In this document: piece after piece, positions 46,814 through 56,696 of the stretch
Numbering within the stretch: position 1 is the first letter of the stretch
Layout: every line of letters begins with the position of its first letter
Source of the DNA: Burkholderia sp. E7m39
GTDB taxonomy: Bacteria > Pseudomonadota > Gammaproteobacteria > Burkholderiales > Burkholderiaceae
Reading direction: 5' to 3'
Length of the DNA stretch: 64,000 nucleotides
Assembly (NCBI GenBank): GCA_001319865.1
Contig: BBSL01000119.1
Span: 1-64,000, forward strand
The notes under the pieces: generated by a model
Told to the model about the DNA's origin: nothing
Databases searched by the model: none
What the model saw: only the letters and a program-made list of their open reading frames with translations
Position numbers and translations under genes: made by a program

Positions 46814-49800
46814 GTGGATCTCAGCGGGTATGAGCTGGAGTCACTACGCGAAGATGCCGATTCGTCGCTGTATCGTGCGCGACGGCGGGGCGACGCTGCC
46901 TCGGTGCTGGCGCTGATCGCCACGCGAGCCTCGTCCCGCCTCGTCGCTCGCCTCGAACACGAGCACGCGCTTGCATCGACGCTCGATCCCGCGTGGGCCG
47001 CGCGCCCGCTCGCACTCGATCTGCGCAACGAGCGAGCCACGCTGATTCTCGCCGATGCCGGCGGCACGCCGCTGCATCGCAAGCTGGGCCGCCCGCTCGA
47101 ACTGGGACGTTTTCTGCGCATTGCGGTCGGTCTTGCAAGCGCGGTTCGGCACGTGCATCAAAGCGGTCTCGTGCACAAGGACATCAAACCGGCGAACGTG
47201 CTCGTCGATGGCAACGACCAGGTGCGGCTCACCGGCTTCGGTATCGCGTCGCTTCTTCCGCTCGAGCATCAGCCGCCGACGCCGCCTGAAGTCGTCGCGG
47301 GCACCTTCGCTTACATGGCGCCCGAGCAGACGGGCCGGATGAACCGCTCGATCGACACGCGCAGCGACCTCTATTCACTGGGCGTCACGCTCTACGAAAT
47401 GCTCACCGGGACGCTGCCGTTCATGGCCTCGGACCCGATGGAATGGATTCACTGTCATATCGCTCGCGTGCCGCCGCCGCCCCGCGAGCGCGTCCACGCT
47501 GTGCCCGAGCCCGTCGAACGCCTCATCCTCAAGCTGATGGCGAAGACGGCGGAAGAGCGCTATCAAACGGCGGCGGGCGTCGAAGCCGATCTGCGCTCGT
47601 GTCTGGCGGCGTGGGCCGCGCATCGGCATATCGAGCCGTTTGAGCTGGGTGCGCACGATGCATCCGACCGGCTGCTGATCCCCGAAAAACTCTATGGACG
47701 CGAGGCGCAGATCGAAAGCCTGGTTGCCGCGTTCGACCGCATCGTGGCGGGCTGCACGACGGAACTCGTGCTGATCGCGGGCTACGCGGGCATCGGCAAA
47801 TCGTCGGTCGTCAACGAGTTGCACAAGGTGCTGGTGCCGCCGCGCGGGCTCTTTGCGGCAGGCAAGTTCGACCAGTACAAGCGCGACATTCCGTATGTCA
47901 CGTTCGCGCAGGCATTCCAGTGGCTCGTGCGCGACCTGCTGAGCAAGAGCGACGACGAAGTCGAGCCGTGGCGCCGCGCGCTCGCCGAAGCGCTCGCACC
48001 GAATGGTCAGATCATCGTCAATCTGATTCCCGAGCTTGCGCTCATCATCGGCGAACAGCCGCCTGTGCCCAACCTGCCGCCGAAAGATGCGCAGAACCTG
48101 TTCCATTTCGTGTTCCGCCGGTTTCTCGGCGTGTTCGCGCGGCCCGAGCATCCGCTCGCGCTCTTCATCGACGATCTGCAATGGCTCGACACGGCCACGC
48201 TCGAACTGCTCGAACATCTCGTCACGCATCCCGACGTGCGGCACGTGCTGCTGGTCGGCGCTTACCGCGACAACGAGGTCGGCGCATCGCATCCGCTCAC
48301 GCACACGCTCGAATCGATTCGCGACGCACAAGGCAAAGTGCAGCAATTCACGCTCGCGCCGCTGTTGCCCGAAAGCGTGACGCAACTCGTGGCCGATTCG
48401 CTTCACTGCGACAGCGCAACTGCTTCGCCGCTCGCGCAACTCGTGCATGAGAAGACGGGCGGCAATCCGTTTTTCACGATCCAGTTTCTGACCACTTTGC
48501 ACGATGAAGATCTGCTTCGCTTCGATCACGGCAGCGCGGCGTGGCGTTGGGACCTGCCGCGTATTCGCGCGAAGGGCTTCACCGACAACGTCGCCGATCT
48601 CATGGCGGCAAAGTTGGGCCGGCTGCCGGTGCCGACGCGCGAGGCGTTGGGGCAGCTCGCGTGTCTGGGCAACGTCGCCGATGTCACGGCGCTGACGTGG
48701 GTGCAGGACGGCACGGAAGAAACGACGAACGCAAGCCTGTGGGAAGCCGTGCGTGCCGGGCTGGTGTTTCGCGTGGGGCACACCTATGTGTTCGCGCACG
48801 ACCGCGTGCAGGAAGCCGCGTATGCATTGATACCACGCGGCGAACGCGCGGCCGCGCATCTGCGGATCGGCCGCGCGCTCGCCTCGCGTACGGCGCCCGA
48901 GGCACGCGAAGAGATGATCTTCGACATCGTCAATCATCTCAATCGCGGCGCCGCATTGATCACGAGCGCGGCGGAGCGCGCGCAGACCGTGGCGCTGAAT
49001 CTCATCGCGGGCAAGCGCGCGATGAATTCGACGGCCTACGCTTCGGCGCGCAGCTATCTCGAGCAGGCAGTCGCGCTGCTGCCCGCCGACGCGTGGACAC
49101 AATCATATGAAAGCACGCTGGAGCTGTATCTCGCGTTCTCGGAGTGTGAGTATCTGGTCGGCGATTTCGCGAAGGCCGATCTGCTGGCCGACATGATTCT
49201 CGACAGGGCGCGCTCCAATCTCGACCGCTCCAGGGTGTTCAGCTTGCGCATGGAGTTGTACCAGCTCGCGGGGAAATACGACGAGAGCTTTGGAGTTGCG
49301 CTCGCCGCGTTGCGCGACTTCGGCATCGTGTTTCCCGATAATGATCAGGGCGTTCAGATGGCCGTCGCCAACGCGTTGAGGGAGATTCCCGTCAATCAGG
49401 CCGGGCGCCCCGTTCACGCGCTTGTCGACGCGCCTGTCGCCGGCGACCCGGCGAATCGCGCGATCATCAACCTGCTCGTCGAAGCGATGCCTTGTGCGTT
49501 CGCGGCGCGTCCCGTGTTTTATCCGCTGTTCACGCTGACGGCTGTCAATCTTTCGCTGCTGTACGGCAATACGGATTACTCGAGTTTCGCGTACGGCAAT
49601 TTCGCGTTGTTCCTCGTTTCGCGCGTCGCCGACATTCCCGCTGCCGTGCAGTTTTCCGAAATGTCGCTGCGGCTGAACGACAAGTTCGGCAACCGGCGTC
49701 TGTACGGCAAGCTGCTGCATCTGTATTGCAGTCATGTCAATTTCTGGCGATGCCACATATCGGCAAATCTGCCCGTTTTTGAACGCGCGACGACGGCATG

Positions 49801-52780
49801 CATGGAAGTCGGCGACCTGGTGTTCGCGGGCAACCTCGCGTTCAACGCGGTGTGGCAGATGATCGAGAAAGGCGAAGCGCTCGAAGACGTGCAGGCGCAT
49901 TCCGCGCGCTACGCGACGCTCATGCAGGAAAGCCACAACGACGCCGTTCACGAGACGATCCGTATCGAACGGCAGTTTGTGGCAAGCCTGCAAGGCAAGA
50001 CGGCGCAGACGCTGCAGCTGAACGACGAGACATTCGACGAGGCCGCGTGTTGCGAGGCCATCATCCGGTCGAACTGGGGCTGCGGGATCGGCGTCTACCG
50101 GATCGTCAAGCTGATGCTCGCCTACATCGACTGCCGCTATGCGGACGCGCTGCACGCAGCGGCGCAAGCCGAGGCGGTGATCAGTTCCGTGATGGCGCTG
50201 CCCATCGAAGCGACGTTTCACTTCTTCCATGTGCTCACGTTGACCGCGCTCTATCCGGACGCGTCCGCGCAACAGCAGCGGGCGTTCCGCGCCATACTCG
50301 ATGCCAAGCTGCCGAAGTTCGAGATGTGGGCCACGCATGGCCCTGAAAACTACGGCAACCGCCTCGCACTCGTGCGCGCGGAACTCGCGCGCATCGAAGG
50401 CCGCGACGCAGAAGCCATGCGGCACTACGAAGAAGCGATACGCTCGGCGCGCGAGCATGGGTTCATCCAGAATCAGGCGATGGCGCACGAACTTGCTGCG
50501 CGGTTTCACGCGTCGCGCGGGCTCGCGTCGCTGGCTGAGAACGGGCTGATGATGGCGCGCGCGTGTTATGAACGCTGGGGCGCCGAAGGCAAGCTGCGTC
50601 AACTGGAACGTCTCTACCCGCGCTTCGCACGACGATCCGCGCATCAGCCGACGAATCAGGACGGCACGGTGGCGACCTCGGTCGAGCATCTCGATCTTGC
50701 GACCGTCGTCAAGGTGTCGCAGTCTATCTTCAGCGGCGTCGATCTGAAGGAGCTGGTGCATACGCTGATGGTGCTCGCGCTCGAACACGCGGGCGCGAAC
50801 CGCGGTTTGCTGATGCTCGCGCGCGGCGACGATCTGCTGATCGAAGCCGAGGCATCGACGGCGCACACGGCCGTCGATGTGCGGCTGCCGAGAGCGCGCA
50901 CGACGGCTGGGCAATTGCCGGAGTCGGTGCTGCGCTATGTGGTTCGCACGCGCGACCTGCTGCTGCTCGACGATGCCGCGACGCAAAGCCCTTTTTCGAA
51001 AGACGAATATGTGGTCCGTCACGGGTGTCATTCGATTCTCTGCTTGCCGCTCGTCAAGCAGACCAAGCTGATCGGCGTGCTGTATCTGGAGAACAATCTC
51101 GCATCCGATGTGTTCACGCCTGAACGAACGGCCGTGCTGCGGCTGCTCGCCTCGCAGGCCGCGATGTCGCTCGAAACCGCACGCCTGTATGCGGACCTGC
51201 GCAACGCGGAAGCGCTGCTCGCCGACGCGCAGCGACTGAGCAATACGGGCAGCTTCGACTGGCATGTGTCGGTCGGGCGTTTCTTCTGCTCGCAAGAGAG
51301 CTTTCGCATCTTCGGCTATGAGACCGACAGCACGCCGACCATCGATATGCTGTTCGGCCGCGTCCATCCGAACGACGCGATGTTCGTGCGGCTCACCTTC
51401 GATCGTGCGACACGCGACCGTCAGGCGTTCGATATCGAACACCGGCTGCTGATGCCGGACGGTTCCGTGCGTCATGTGCAGATCATCGCGCATGTCGTTG
51501 CCGACGAGCACGATCAGTTGCGCGTGTTGGGCGCCGTCAAGGACATCACGTTGCGCAAGGAGGCGCACGCGGCGCTCGAACGCAGCGAGCAGCGGTATCG
51601 CAGCGTGTTCTTCGACGTGCCCGTCGGACTGTGGCAAACGGAGGCGCAGCCGCTGATCGATCTGCTGACGGATCTGCGCCGGCAGGGCGTCGAAAACCTG
51701 TCGGAGTACATCGACGCTCACCCAGGCTGGCTCGACGATGCGATGAAGCTGCTGATCGTCGAAGAGGTCAATCACCACGCGGCGCAAATGTTCGGCGCGA
51801 AAGACCGGCGCGCGTTGCTCGGCCCTGTGCCGTGGGTGTGGCGCGAAAGTCCCGGCACGTTCCGGCGCGCGCTCGAAAGCCGCTATAACGGCGAAACCAC
51901 GTTTCAGGAATCGACGAAGCTGCCCACGCTCGACGGACGGATCATCGACGTGCTGTTCACGGTCGCGCGTCCGAGTTCGAGCGAGGACATGGGCATCGCG
52001 CTGATCAGCCTCGTCGATCTGACCGAACGCGTGCGCGCCGAAGACATGCTGCAGCGTCTGCAGGCGGATTTCGCCCACGCGGCGCGCATCTCGATGCTCG
52101 GCGAACTCGCGGCGTCGCTGGCTCACGAACTCAAACAGCCGCTGTCCGCGATCGAAATGAACAGCGCGGTCGGCAACCGCTGGCTCGATCGCGCGCTGCC
52201 CGACGTGCACGAGGCGCGTCTGATCAATGAACGTATTGCAGCGGATTCGCGGCGCGCGGTGGAAATCGTCGAGCGGATTCGCGCGATGGCATTGCGACGC
52301 GGACCGAAGCGTGCCGTCGCGCAACTCGATGAATTGATCGATGAGGCGCTCGTGTTCCTGCGACCGGAAGTGCAGTCGCGCGGCGTCACGGTGATGCGTC
52401 AACGCGCGCCTGTCGCGCCCGTGGTGTTCGGCGACCGGGTGCAGTTGCAGCAGGTCATCGTCAATCTGCTCGTCAATGCGATACAGGCGATGGAGCAGGC
52501 GGGCAGCACCGAGCGCATCATCACGATACGCACGGAAACGCCCGATGCGAGACGTGTCCATTGCGCGACGGAAGACAGCGGGCCGGGCATCGCGCCCGAA
52601 GACCTGCCGCGTCTGTTCCAGAGCTTTTACACGACGAAGGAAAGCGGCATGGGCATGGGCCTGCCGATCTGCCGCTCGATCATCGATGCGCACGACGGCT
52701 GGATCACGGCCGATAATGCGTCGCGGCACGGCGGCGCGCGCTTCTATTTCACGTTGCCGTCGGCGGCGGCGATGCGGTGA
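46814..52780 (+). CDS. Trifunctional kinase-like/AAA ATPase/GAF-PAS sensor histidine kinase
   Basis: About 1988 residues. I choose GTG 46814, with GGGGAG (46803-46808) 5 bases upstream, over GTG 46784. Domain order: Ser/Thr-kinase-like domain (about 1-270) with 'HKDIKPANVL' (121-130); AAA ATPase with Walker A 'GYAGIGKSS' (Lys329); a long alpha-helical repeat region (about 560-1280); GAF (about 1295-1455); two PAS domains (about 1480-1580 and 1595-1740); HisKA with phospho-acceptor His1771 in 'HELKQP'; and HATPase_c with 'DSGPGIAPEDLPRLFQSFYT'. In the kinase domain the DFG Asp is Gly141 (TGFGIAS) and no VAIK-type Lys is visible, so it is probably a pseudokinase. No cognate response regulator is adjacent. 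Confidence 0.92.
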   Translation: MDLSGYELESLREDADSSLYRARRRGDAASVLALIATRASSRLVARLEHEHALASTLDPAWAARPLALDLRNERATLILADAGGTPLHRKLGRPLELGRFLRIAVGLASAVRHVHQSGLVHKDIKPANVLVDGNDQVRLTGFGIASLLPLEHQPPTPPEVVAGTFAYMAPEQTGRMNRSIDTRSDLYSLGVTLYEMLTGTLPFMASDPMEWIHCHIARVPPPPRERVHAVPEPVERLILKLMAKTAEERYQTAAGVEADLRSCLAAWAAHRHIEPFELGAHDASDRLLIPEKLYGREAQIESLVAAFDRIVAGCTTELVLIAGYAGIGKSSVVNELHKVLVPPRGLFAAGKFDQYKRDIPYVTFAQAFQWLVRDLLSKSDDEVEPWRRALAEALAPNGQIIVNLIPELALIIGEQPPVPNLPPKDAQNLFHFVFRRFLGVFARPEHPLALFIDDLQWLDTATLELLEHLVTHPDVRHVLLVGAYRDNEVGASHPLTHTLESIRDAQGKVQQFTLAPLLPESVTQLVADSLHCDSATASPLAQLVHEKTGGNPFFTIQFLTTLHDEDLLRFDHGSAAWRWDLPRIRAKGFTDNVADLMAAKLGRLPVPTREALGQLACLGNVADVTALTWVQDGTEETTNASLWEAVRAGLVFRVGHTYVFAHDRVQEAAYALIPRGERAAAHLRIGRALASRTAPEAREEMIFDIVNHLNRGAALITSAAERAQTVALNLIAGKRAMNSTAYASARSYLEQAVALLPADAWTQSYESTLELYLAFSECEYLVGDFAKADLLADMILDRARSNLDRSRVFSLRMELYQLAGKYDESFGVALAALRDFGIVFPDNDQGVQMAVANALREIPVNQAGRPVHALVDAPVAGDPANRAIINLLVEAMPCAFAARPVFYPLFTLTAVNLSLLYGNTDYSSFAYGNFALFLVSRVADIPAAVQFSEMSLRLNDKFGNRRLYGKLLHLYCSHVNFWRCHISANLPVFERATTACMEVGDLVFAGNLAFNAVWQMIEKGEALEDVQAHSARYATLMQESHNDAVHETIRIERQFVASLQGKTAQTLQLNDETFDEAACCEAIIRSNWGCGIGVYRIVKLMLAYIDCRYADALHAAAQAEAVISSVMALPIEATFHFFHVLTLTALYPDASAQQQRAFRAILDAKLPKFEMWATHGPENYGNRLALVRAELARIEGRDAEAMRHYEEAIRSAREHGFIQNQAMAHELAARFHASRGLASLAENGLMMARACYERWGAEGKLRQLERLYPRFARRSAHQPTNQDGTVATSVEHLDLATVVKVSQSIFSGVDLKELVHTLMVLALEHAGANRGLLMLARGDDLLIEAEASTAHTAVDVRLPRARTTAGQLPESVLRYVVRTRDLLLLDDAATQSPFSKDEYVVRHGCHSILCLPLVKQTKLIGVLYLENNLASDVFTPERTAVLRLLASQAAMSLETARLYADLRNAEALLADAQRLSNTGSFDWHVSVGRFFCSQESFRIFGYETDSTPTIDMLFGRVHPNDAMFVRLTFDRATRDRQAFDIEHRLLMPDGSVRHVQIIAHVVADEHDQLRVLGAVKDITLRKEAHAALERSEQRYRSVFFDVPVGLWQTEAQPLIDLLTDLRRQGVENLSEYIDAHPGWLDDAMKLLIVEEVNHHAAQMFGAKDRRALLGPVPWVWRESPGTFRRALESRYNGETTFQESTKLPTLDGRIIDVLFTVARPSSSEDMGIALISLVDLTERVRAEDMLQRLQADFAHAARISMLGELAASLAHELKQPLSAIEMNSAVGNRWLDRALPDVHEARLINERIAADSRRAVEIVERIRAMALRRGPKRAVAQLDELIDEALVFLRPEVQSRGVTVMRQRAPVAPVVFGDRVQLQQVIVNLLVNAIQAMEQAGSTERIITIRTETPDARRVHCATEDSGPGIAPEDLPRLFQSFYTTKESGMGMGLPICRSIIDAHDGWITADNASRHGGARFYFTLPSAAAMR

Positions 52781-52923
52781 ATGCGTAACGATGCAAGCGT
52801 CGGGCGACTATGTCCGGGGTGCGCGCCGATTCTTCAGCATTTCCGATGACATGATCCAGATTTGCCGATTCACGTCGCCGGATACGCCGCCTACACTGCA
52901 CGTCAAAGATTCGCGGCGATAAG

Positions 52924-53964
52924 GTGTCGATAGTGGACAGTGTCAATCTCGAAGTGCTGAAGTCCAGCGCGCGCTGGCTCGAACAGGGACATCGCGCGCT
53001 GCTCGTGACGGTCGTGAAGACGTGGGGCTCGTCGCCGCGTCCCGAAGGCGCGATGCTCGCGGTGCGCGACGATGGCGCGGTGGTCGGCTCGGTATCGGGC
53101 GGCTGCATCGAAGACGATCTGATCGACCGCGTGCGTCAACGTGGAATCGAGCAGACGAAGCCCGAAGTCGTTAGCTATGGCATCAGCGCCGAAGAGGCGC
53201 ATCGCTTCGGGCTGCCGTGCGGCGGGACCATCCAGCTCGTGCTGGAACCGTTGACGCAGACGAGTCGCATCGCTCAATTGTGCGATGCCGTTGAAGACGG
53301 ACGGCTCGTTGCGCGCGCACTCGATATGGAAACGGGTATCGCGCGGTTGAGTCCCGCGCAAGCCACCGATGGCGTCGACTTCGACGGCAGGCGTCTGTTG
53401 ACGATCCACGGCCCGCGTTACCGGATGCTGGTGATCGGCGCAGAGCAACTGTCTCGCTATCTGTGTAGTATCGCGGTGGGGCTCGATTACCAGGTGACAG
53501 TGTGCGATCCGCGCGACGAGTACACGGATGAATGGAATGTGCCCGGCACGACAATCGTGCGTACGATGCCTGACGATACCGTGCTCGATATGAAGCTCGA
53601 TGAGCGCTGCGCGGTGATCGCGCTCACCCATGATCCGAAGCTCGATGATCTCGCGTTGATGGAAGCGTTGAAAACGCCCGCGTTCTATGTCGGCGCATTA
53701 GGCTCGCGGCGCAATAACGCAGCGCGGCGCGAAAGGCTTAAAGAGTTCGATCTCAGCGAGACGGAACTCGCGCGGCTGCATGGACCCGTTGGGATGTATA
53801 TCGGCAGCAGAACGCCGCCTGAGATCGCTGTGTCGATACTCGCCGAAGTCACGGCCGTGAAGAACGGTGTCATGATGCCGCCTTCGTTGCAGGTCGGAGC
53901 GGCAAAAAGCGCGCAGGGCATGGCGCCGTCTATCGACGATCGGGAACTCGCATGCTTCGCCTGA
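52924..53964 (+). CDS. XdhC-family molybdenum cofactor insertion/sulfuration factor
   Basis: A 346-residue protein. The N-terminal XdhC/CoxI part has 'VVKTWGSSPRPEGAMLAV' and 'GSVSGGCIEDDL', and the C-terminal Rossmann part has 'ALTHDPKLDDLALMEAL' and 'YVGALGSRRNNAARR'. Such proteins bind Mo-molybdopterin cytosine dinucleotide, have it sulfurated, and pass it to xanthine-dehydrogenase-type enzymes. The start is GTG 52924. It is on the opposite strand to the Mo-hydroxylase operon but only 6 bases from the LysR gene end, so it almost certainly matures the hydroxylase encoded at 57412-61595. Confidence 0.92.
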   Translation: MSIVDSVNLEVLKSSARWLEQGHRALLVTVVKTWGSSPRPEGAMLAVRDDGAVVGSVSGGCIEDDLIDRVRQRGIEQTKPEVVSYGISAEEAHRFGLPCGGTIQLVLEPLTQTSRIAQLCDAVEDGRLVARALDMETGIARLSPAQATDGVDFDGRRLLTIHGPRYRMLVIGAEQLSRYLCSIAVGLDYQVTVCDPRDEYTDEWNVPGTTIVRTMPDDTVLDMKLDERCAVIALTHDPKLDDLALMEALKTPAFYVGALGSRRNNAARRERLKEFDLSETELARLHGPVGMYIGSRTPPEIAVSILAEVTAVKNGVMMPPSLQVGAAKSAQGMAPSIDDRELACFA

Positions 53965-53970
53965 CGCGGA

Positions 53971-54903
53971 TCACTTCGCGTCAGCCGCCGTATCGAATGG
54001 ACTCAGCTGCGCGGCGGCGGCGAACATCTCCGTGAACTGATCGAGCGCCGCGAGCGTGTCGCGCCCGCTGCGCGTGATCCGGTAAAACGAAAACTCCACT
54101 TCCGGGCGGATCACGTCGATACGTACCTGGTAGTGGCGGCAAATGTGCTCGCAGAACGACGGCATGATCGCGACGCCGAGTCCTTCGTGAGCCATTGCAA
54201 TCGCCGTCTGCAGATGCCCGATCACCGTCCGGCGACCCGTCGTCACTTCTTCTTTCGACAGCGATGCCTCGATCAGACGCTGCAACGGGTTGTCCTTCGG
54301 CAGCGTGATGAGGGGAAGCCCTTCGAGCGCGCGCCATTGCACGCCGTCGCGCGGCACCTTGCCGATGCCATGCGCGCTTTCCATCGTCGACGAAACCACG
54401 ACGAGCCGCGTCGGAAAGATCGGCACGCGATCGATGCCGGAAAGCTGCGAAAAGAAGATTCCGAACGCCGCATCGAGATCGCCTTCCTCGACCATCTTCA
54501 GCAGTTCGCCCGGCGGACGGTCGACGAGTTCGATCTGCGCATCGGGGTTGGTCTGCGCAAAACGCGCGAGCACTTGCGGCATCAGGCTCGCGGCGATCAT
54601 CGGCGTGCAGCCCAGCAGCAGCGAGGCCTGTTTTTGCCGGCCCAGCTCGTTTAGCTCGACCACCGATTTTTCGAGCGTCTCGACGATCTTCATCGCCGTC
54701 GGATAGAACAGGCGGCCCGCTTCCGTCAGCGCGACGGTGCGTGTGGTGCGCTCGAACAGGCGGCAATTGAGCTGCGTTTCGAGTTCGCGAATGATCGCGC
54801 TCAGCGCGGCCTGGCTCAAATGCATGCTCTGCGCGGTCTTCGTGAAGCTCGACGCGTTTGCGACGCCCAGAAAGACTTTGAGTTGTTTGAGGGACAGGTT
54901 CAT
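53971..54903 (-). CDS. LysR-family transcriptional regulator of the Mo-hydroxylase cluster
   Basis: A 310-residue LysR regulator: 'LKQLKVFLGVANASSFTKTA', 'LSQAALSAIIRELETQLNCR' and 'LFERTTRTVALTEAG', then a complete effector domain. AAGGA lies before the ATG at 54903. It lies 186 bases after the end of the UbiD-like gene on the same strand, separated by the hairpin at 54962-55001, so it may have its own promoter. By position it is the likely regulator of the catabolic operon upstream. Confidence 0.92.
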   Translation of the reverse strand: MNLSLKQLKVFLGVANASSFTKTAQSMHLSQAALSAIIRELETQLNCRLFERTTRTVALTEAGRLFYPTAMKIVETLEKSVVELNELGRQKQASLLLGCTPMIAASLMPQVLARFAQTNPDAQIELVDRPPGELLKMVEEGDLDAAFGIFFSQLSGIDRVPIFPTRLVVVSSTMESAHGIGKVPRDGVQWRALEGLPLITLPKDNPLQRLIEASLSKEEVTTGRRTVIGHLQTAIAMAHEGLGVAIMPSFCEHICRHYQVRIDVIRPEVEFSFYRITRSGRDTLAALDQFTEMFAAAAQLSPFDTAADAK

Positions 54904-54961
54904 CGACGGCGATCCTTGAGGCAGGGCACGGTAGGGCTGCCCGGATTCTATCGCCGTGCCG

Positions 54962-55001
54962 GCGTGTCCGCGACCGGGACTAGACCCGATCGCGGACACG
55001 C
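54962..55001. terminator. Long hairpin between the UbiD-like and LysR genes
   Basis: Inverted repeat with arms at 54962-54978 and 54985-55001: GTGTCCGCGA pairs fully with TCGCGGACAC, and CGGG with CCCG, with one C/A mismatch and a six-base loop ACTAGA. It follows the last gene of the operon by about 90 bases. No T-run is visible, so it may be a terminator, an mRNA-stabilising stem or an operator. Confidence 0.5.
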
Positions 55002-55089
55002 TGCCGCCGTGACGTGGCGGCAGATCTTGCCGCGCAAACGTTGTCACAGCGCGTGTTTCAAGCGAAAGCGCGGGCGGGTGCGGCGCGGG

Positions 55090-56655
55090 TTACGCGAATG
55101 CGTACCGGCCTTCGTCGTCGCGGACGATCGTGCGCGTGGCGCCCGTATCTTCGAGCCAGCGCACGATTTCGCGGCCATCGCGCGTACCCGTCGCGGACAT
55201 CAGCTCGGTAAAGCGCTTCGGGCCATCCGCGAGGGCGGCTTCGAGCGAGTCGAAGCGCGCGCCCGTAAGCGCCGGCGGCGTCGGCACGCGGTGTTCGAGA
55301 TCGCGCTCCTCGCCGGGACGCAGGAGCGGCAGCGTGAGATCGAAGCCGACCTTTGCCGTCACCGTCGAGCCGCCGAGCGAGGGATCGAGCGGCATCGCGC
55401 GCATGCCGCTGTGCATCACTAGATCGCGGTCGGCCTGGAAGCGCGTCGCGAGCGCCCAGTCCATCTGCTCGTCGGAGAAGATGTCGATGTCGGGATCGAC
55501 GACGAACACATGCTTGACGTTCGCGAGCGACGCGAACACAGCGGCGATCGCATTGCGCGCCTCGCCGGGCACGCGCTGTTGCATCGCGACGCGCACGTTG
55601 AACATGCCGCCCGTTGCGGGGCTCGCATACACGCCCTTGATCTCGCGCACGGCCGTTTCGAGCGCGCGCCAGACGGTCACTTCCGTGCGCAGCGCGGCGA
55701 GTTGCGCCGTATCGGTGCGCGCCATCGTGCGGCCGCCGATCGTGCAGGTCTGGAATACGGCATCCTTGCGATGCGTGATGGCCGTCAGATGAAACACCGG
55801 GTTCGTCTTGATGCCGCCGTAGTAGCCGAGAAATTCGCCATACGGTCCTTCCGGTTCCGCGTGCCCGCGTTCGTCCAGATAGCCTTCGAGAATGAACTCC
55901 GCGTCGGCGGGCACGAGCAGATCGTTCGTCACGCATTTGACAACGCCCATCGGCGCACCGCGCAACGCGGCGACGAGTTCGAGTTCATCCGCGGGAATGC
56001 GCATCGTTGCGCCGACGTGGTCGATGGGATGCGTGCCGACAGCGAACGCGATCGGCAGCCGCTCGCCGCGCCTCGCGTGAGCAATGGCGATGGCGCGCAG
56101 ATCGGACGGCGCGACAAGATCGACGCCCGCCGTGCGCCGGCCGCGCAGCATCAGACGGCGAATGCCGACGTTGGTCCAGCCGGTGTCGGGGTCGACCGCG
56201 AAGTCGATCGATGCGGAAATATACGGCGCGCCGTCGAGATCGTGCTGCAGATGCACGGGCAGGGCGGTGAAGTCGCACTCGTCGCCCGTCAGCACGACCT
56301 GTTGCACGGGCGCTTCGTCGCGGCGCACTTCGACGAGCTTGCCTTTGCTGCGCAGACGGTCGCGCACGACTTCGAGCAGATGCGCGGGCGTCGTGTCGAA
56401 GGCTTTGGCGAGGCGGGTGCGGCTTGCCGCGACGCTGCCCGCGAGCGACACCGTGCCGCCCGCCGGCTGCTGGAACCACACCGCACGCGGGTTGCCTTCC
56501 ATGATGCGGGCGACATCGGCGAGATCGACGGGTTCGTCGCGGCGTTCGAGTTCCGTGTCGTCGAGCGACGCGAGAAAGCGCCTCAGACGGAAGCGTTCGA
56601 GGTCAGGCAGTTCCGCGCCTTGCGCGGTCGAAGGAATGGCTGTCTTGGGTCTCAA
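55090..56655 (-). CDS. UbiD-family decarboxylase
   Basis: A 521-residue UbiD-type enzyme, which uses prenylated FMN for reversible (de)carboxylation of unsaturated or aromatic acids. The start appears to be TTG 56655 with AGGA upstream; no ATG fits. Landmarks: 'LPVHLQHDLDGAPYISASID', 'DTGWTNVGIRRLMLRG', 'AEPEGPYGEFLGYYG' (containing catalytic-type Glu residues) and 'VFVVDPDIDIFSDEQMDWAL'. The prFMN maker UbiX is not in the window. In context it could decarboxylate a ring acid before or after hydroxylation. HmfF of furandicarboxylate catabolism is one functional model, but the substrate is unproven. Confidence 0.9.
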   Translation of the reverse strand: MRPKTAIPSTAQGAELPDLERFRLRRFLASLDDTELERRDEPVDLADVARIMEGNPRAVWFQQPAGGTVSLAGSVAASRTRLAKAFDTTPAHLLEVVRDRLRSKGKLVEVRRDEAPVQQVVLTGDECDFTALPVHLQHDLDGAPYISASIDFAVDPDTGWTNVGIRRLMLRGRRTAGVDLVAPSDLRAIAIAHARRGERLPIAFAVGTHPIDHVGATMRIPADELELVAALRGAPMGVVKCVTNDLLVPADAEFILEGYLDERGHAEPEGPYGEFLGYYGGIKTNPVFHLTAITHRKDAVFQTCTIGGRTMARTDTAQLAALRTEVTVWRALETAVREIKGVYASPATGGMFNVRVAMQQRVPGEARNAIAAVFASLANVKHVFVVDPDIDIFSDEQMDWALATRFQADRDLVMHSGMRAMPLDPSLGGSTVTAKVGFDLTLPLLRPGEERDLEHRVPTPPALTGARFDSLEAALADGPKRFTELMSATGTRDGREIVRWLEDTGATRTIVRDDEGRYAFA

Positions 56656-56696
56656 TGTCGTGTCCTAATGTGCGGGGCGTTGCGCGGTGCGCACCC

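Noticed and set aside
49103-52729. Very long open frame on the minus strand inside the giant kinase gene
   Set aside because: It mirrors the plus-strand codons of a gene with clear domains; its peptide is Arg/His-rich with no motifs. High-GC codon bias removes stops on the opposite strand.
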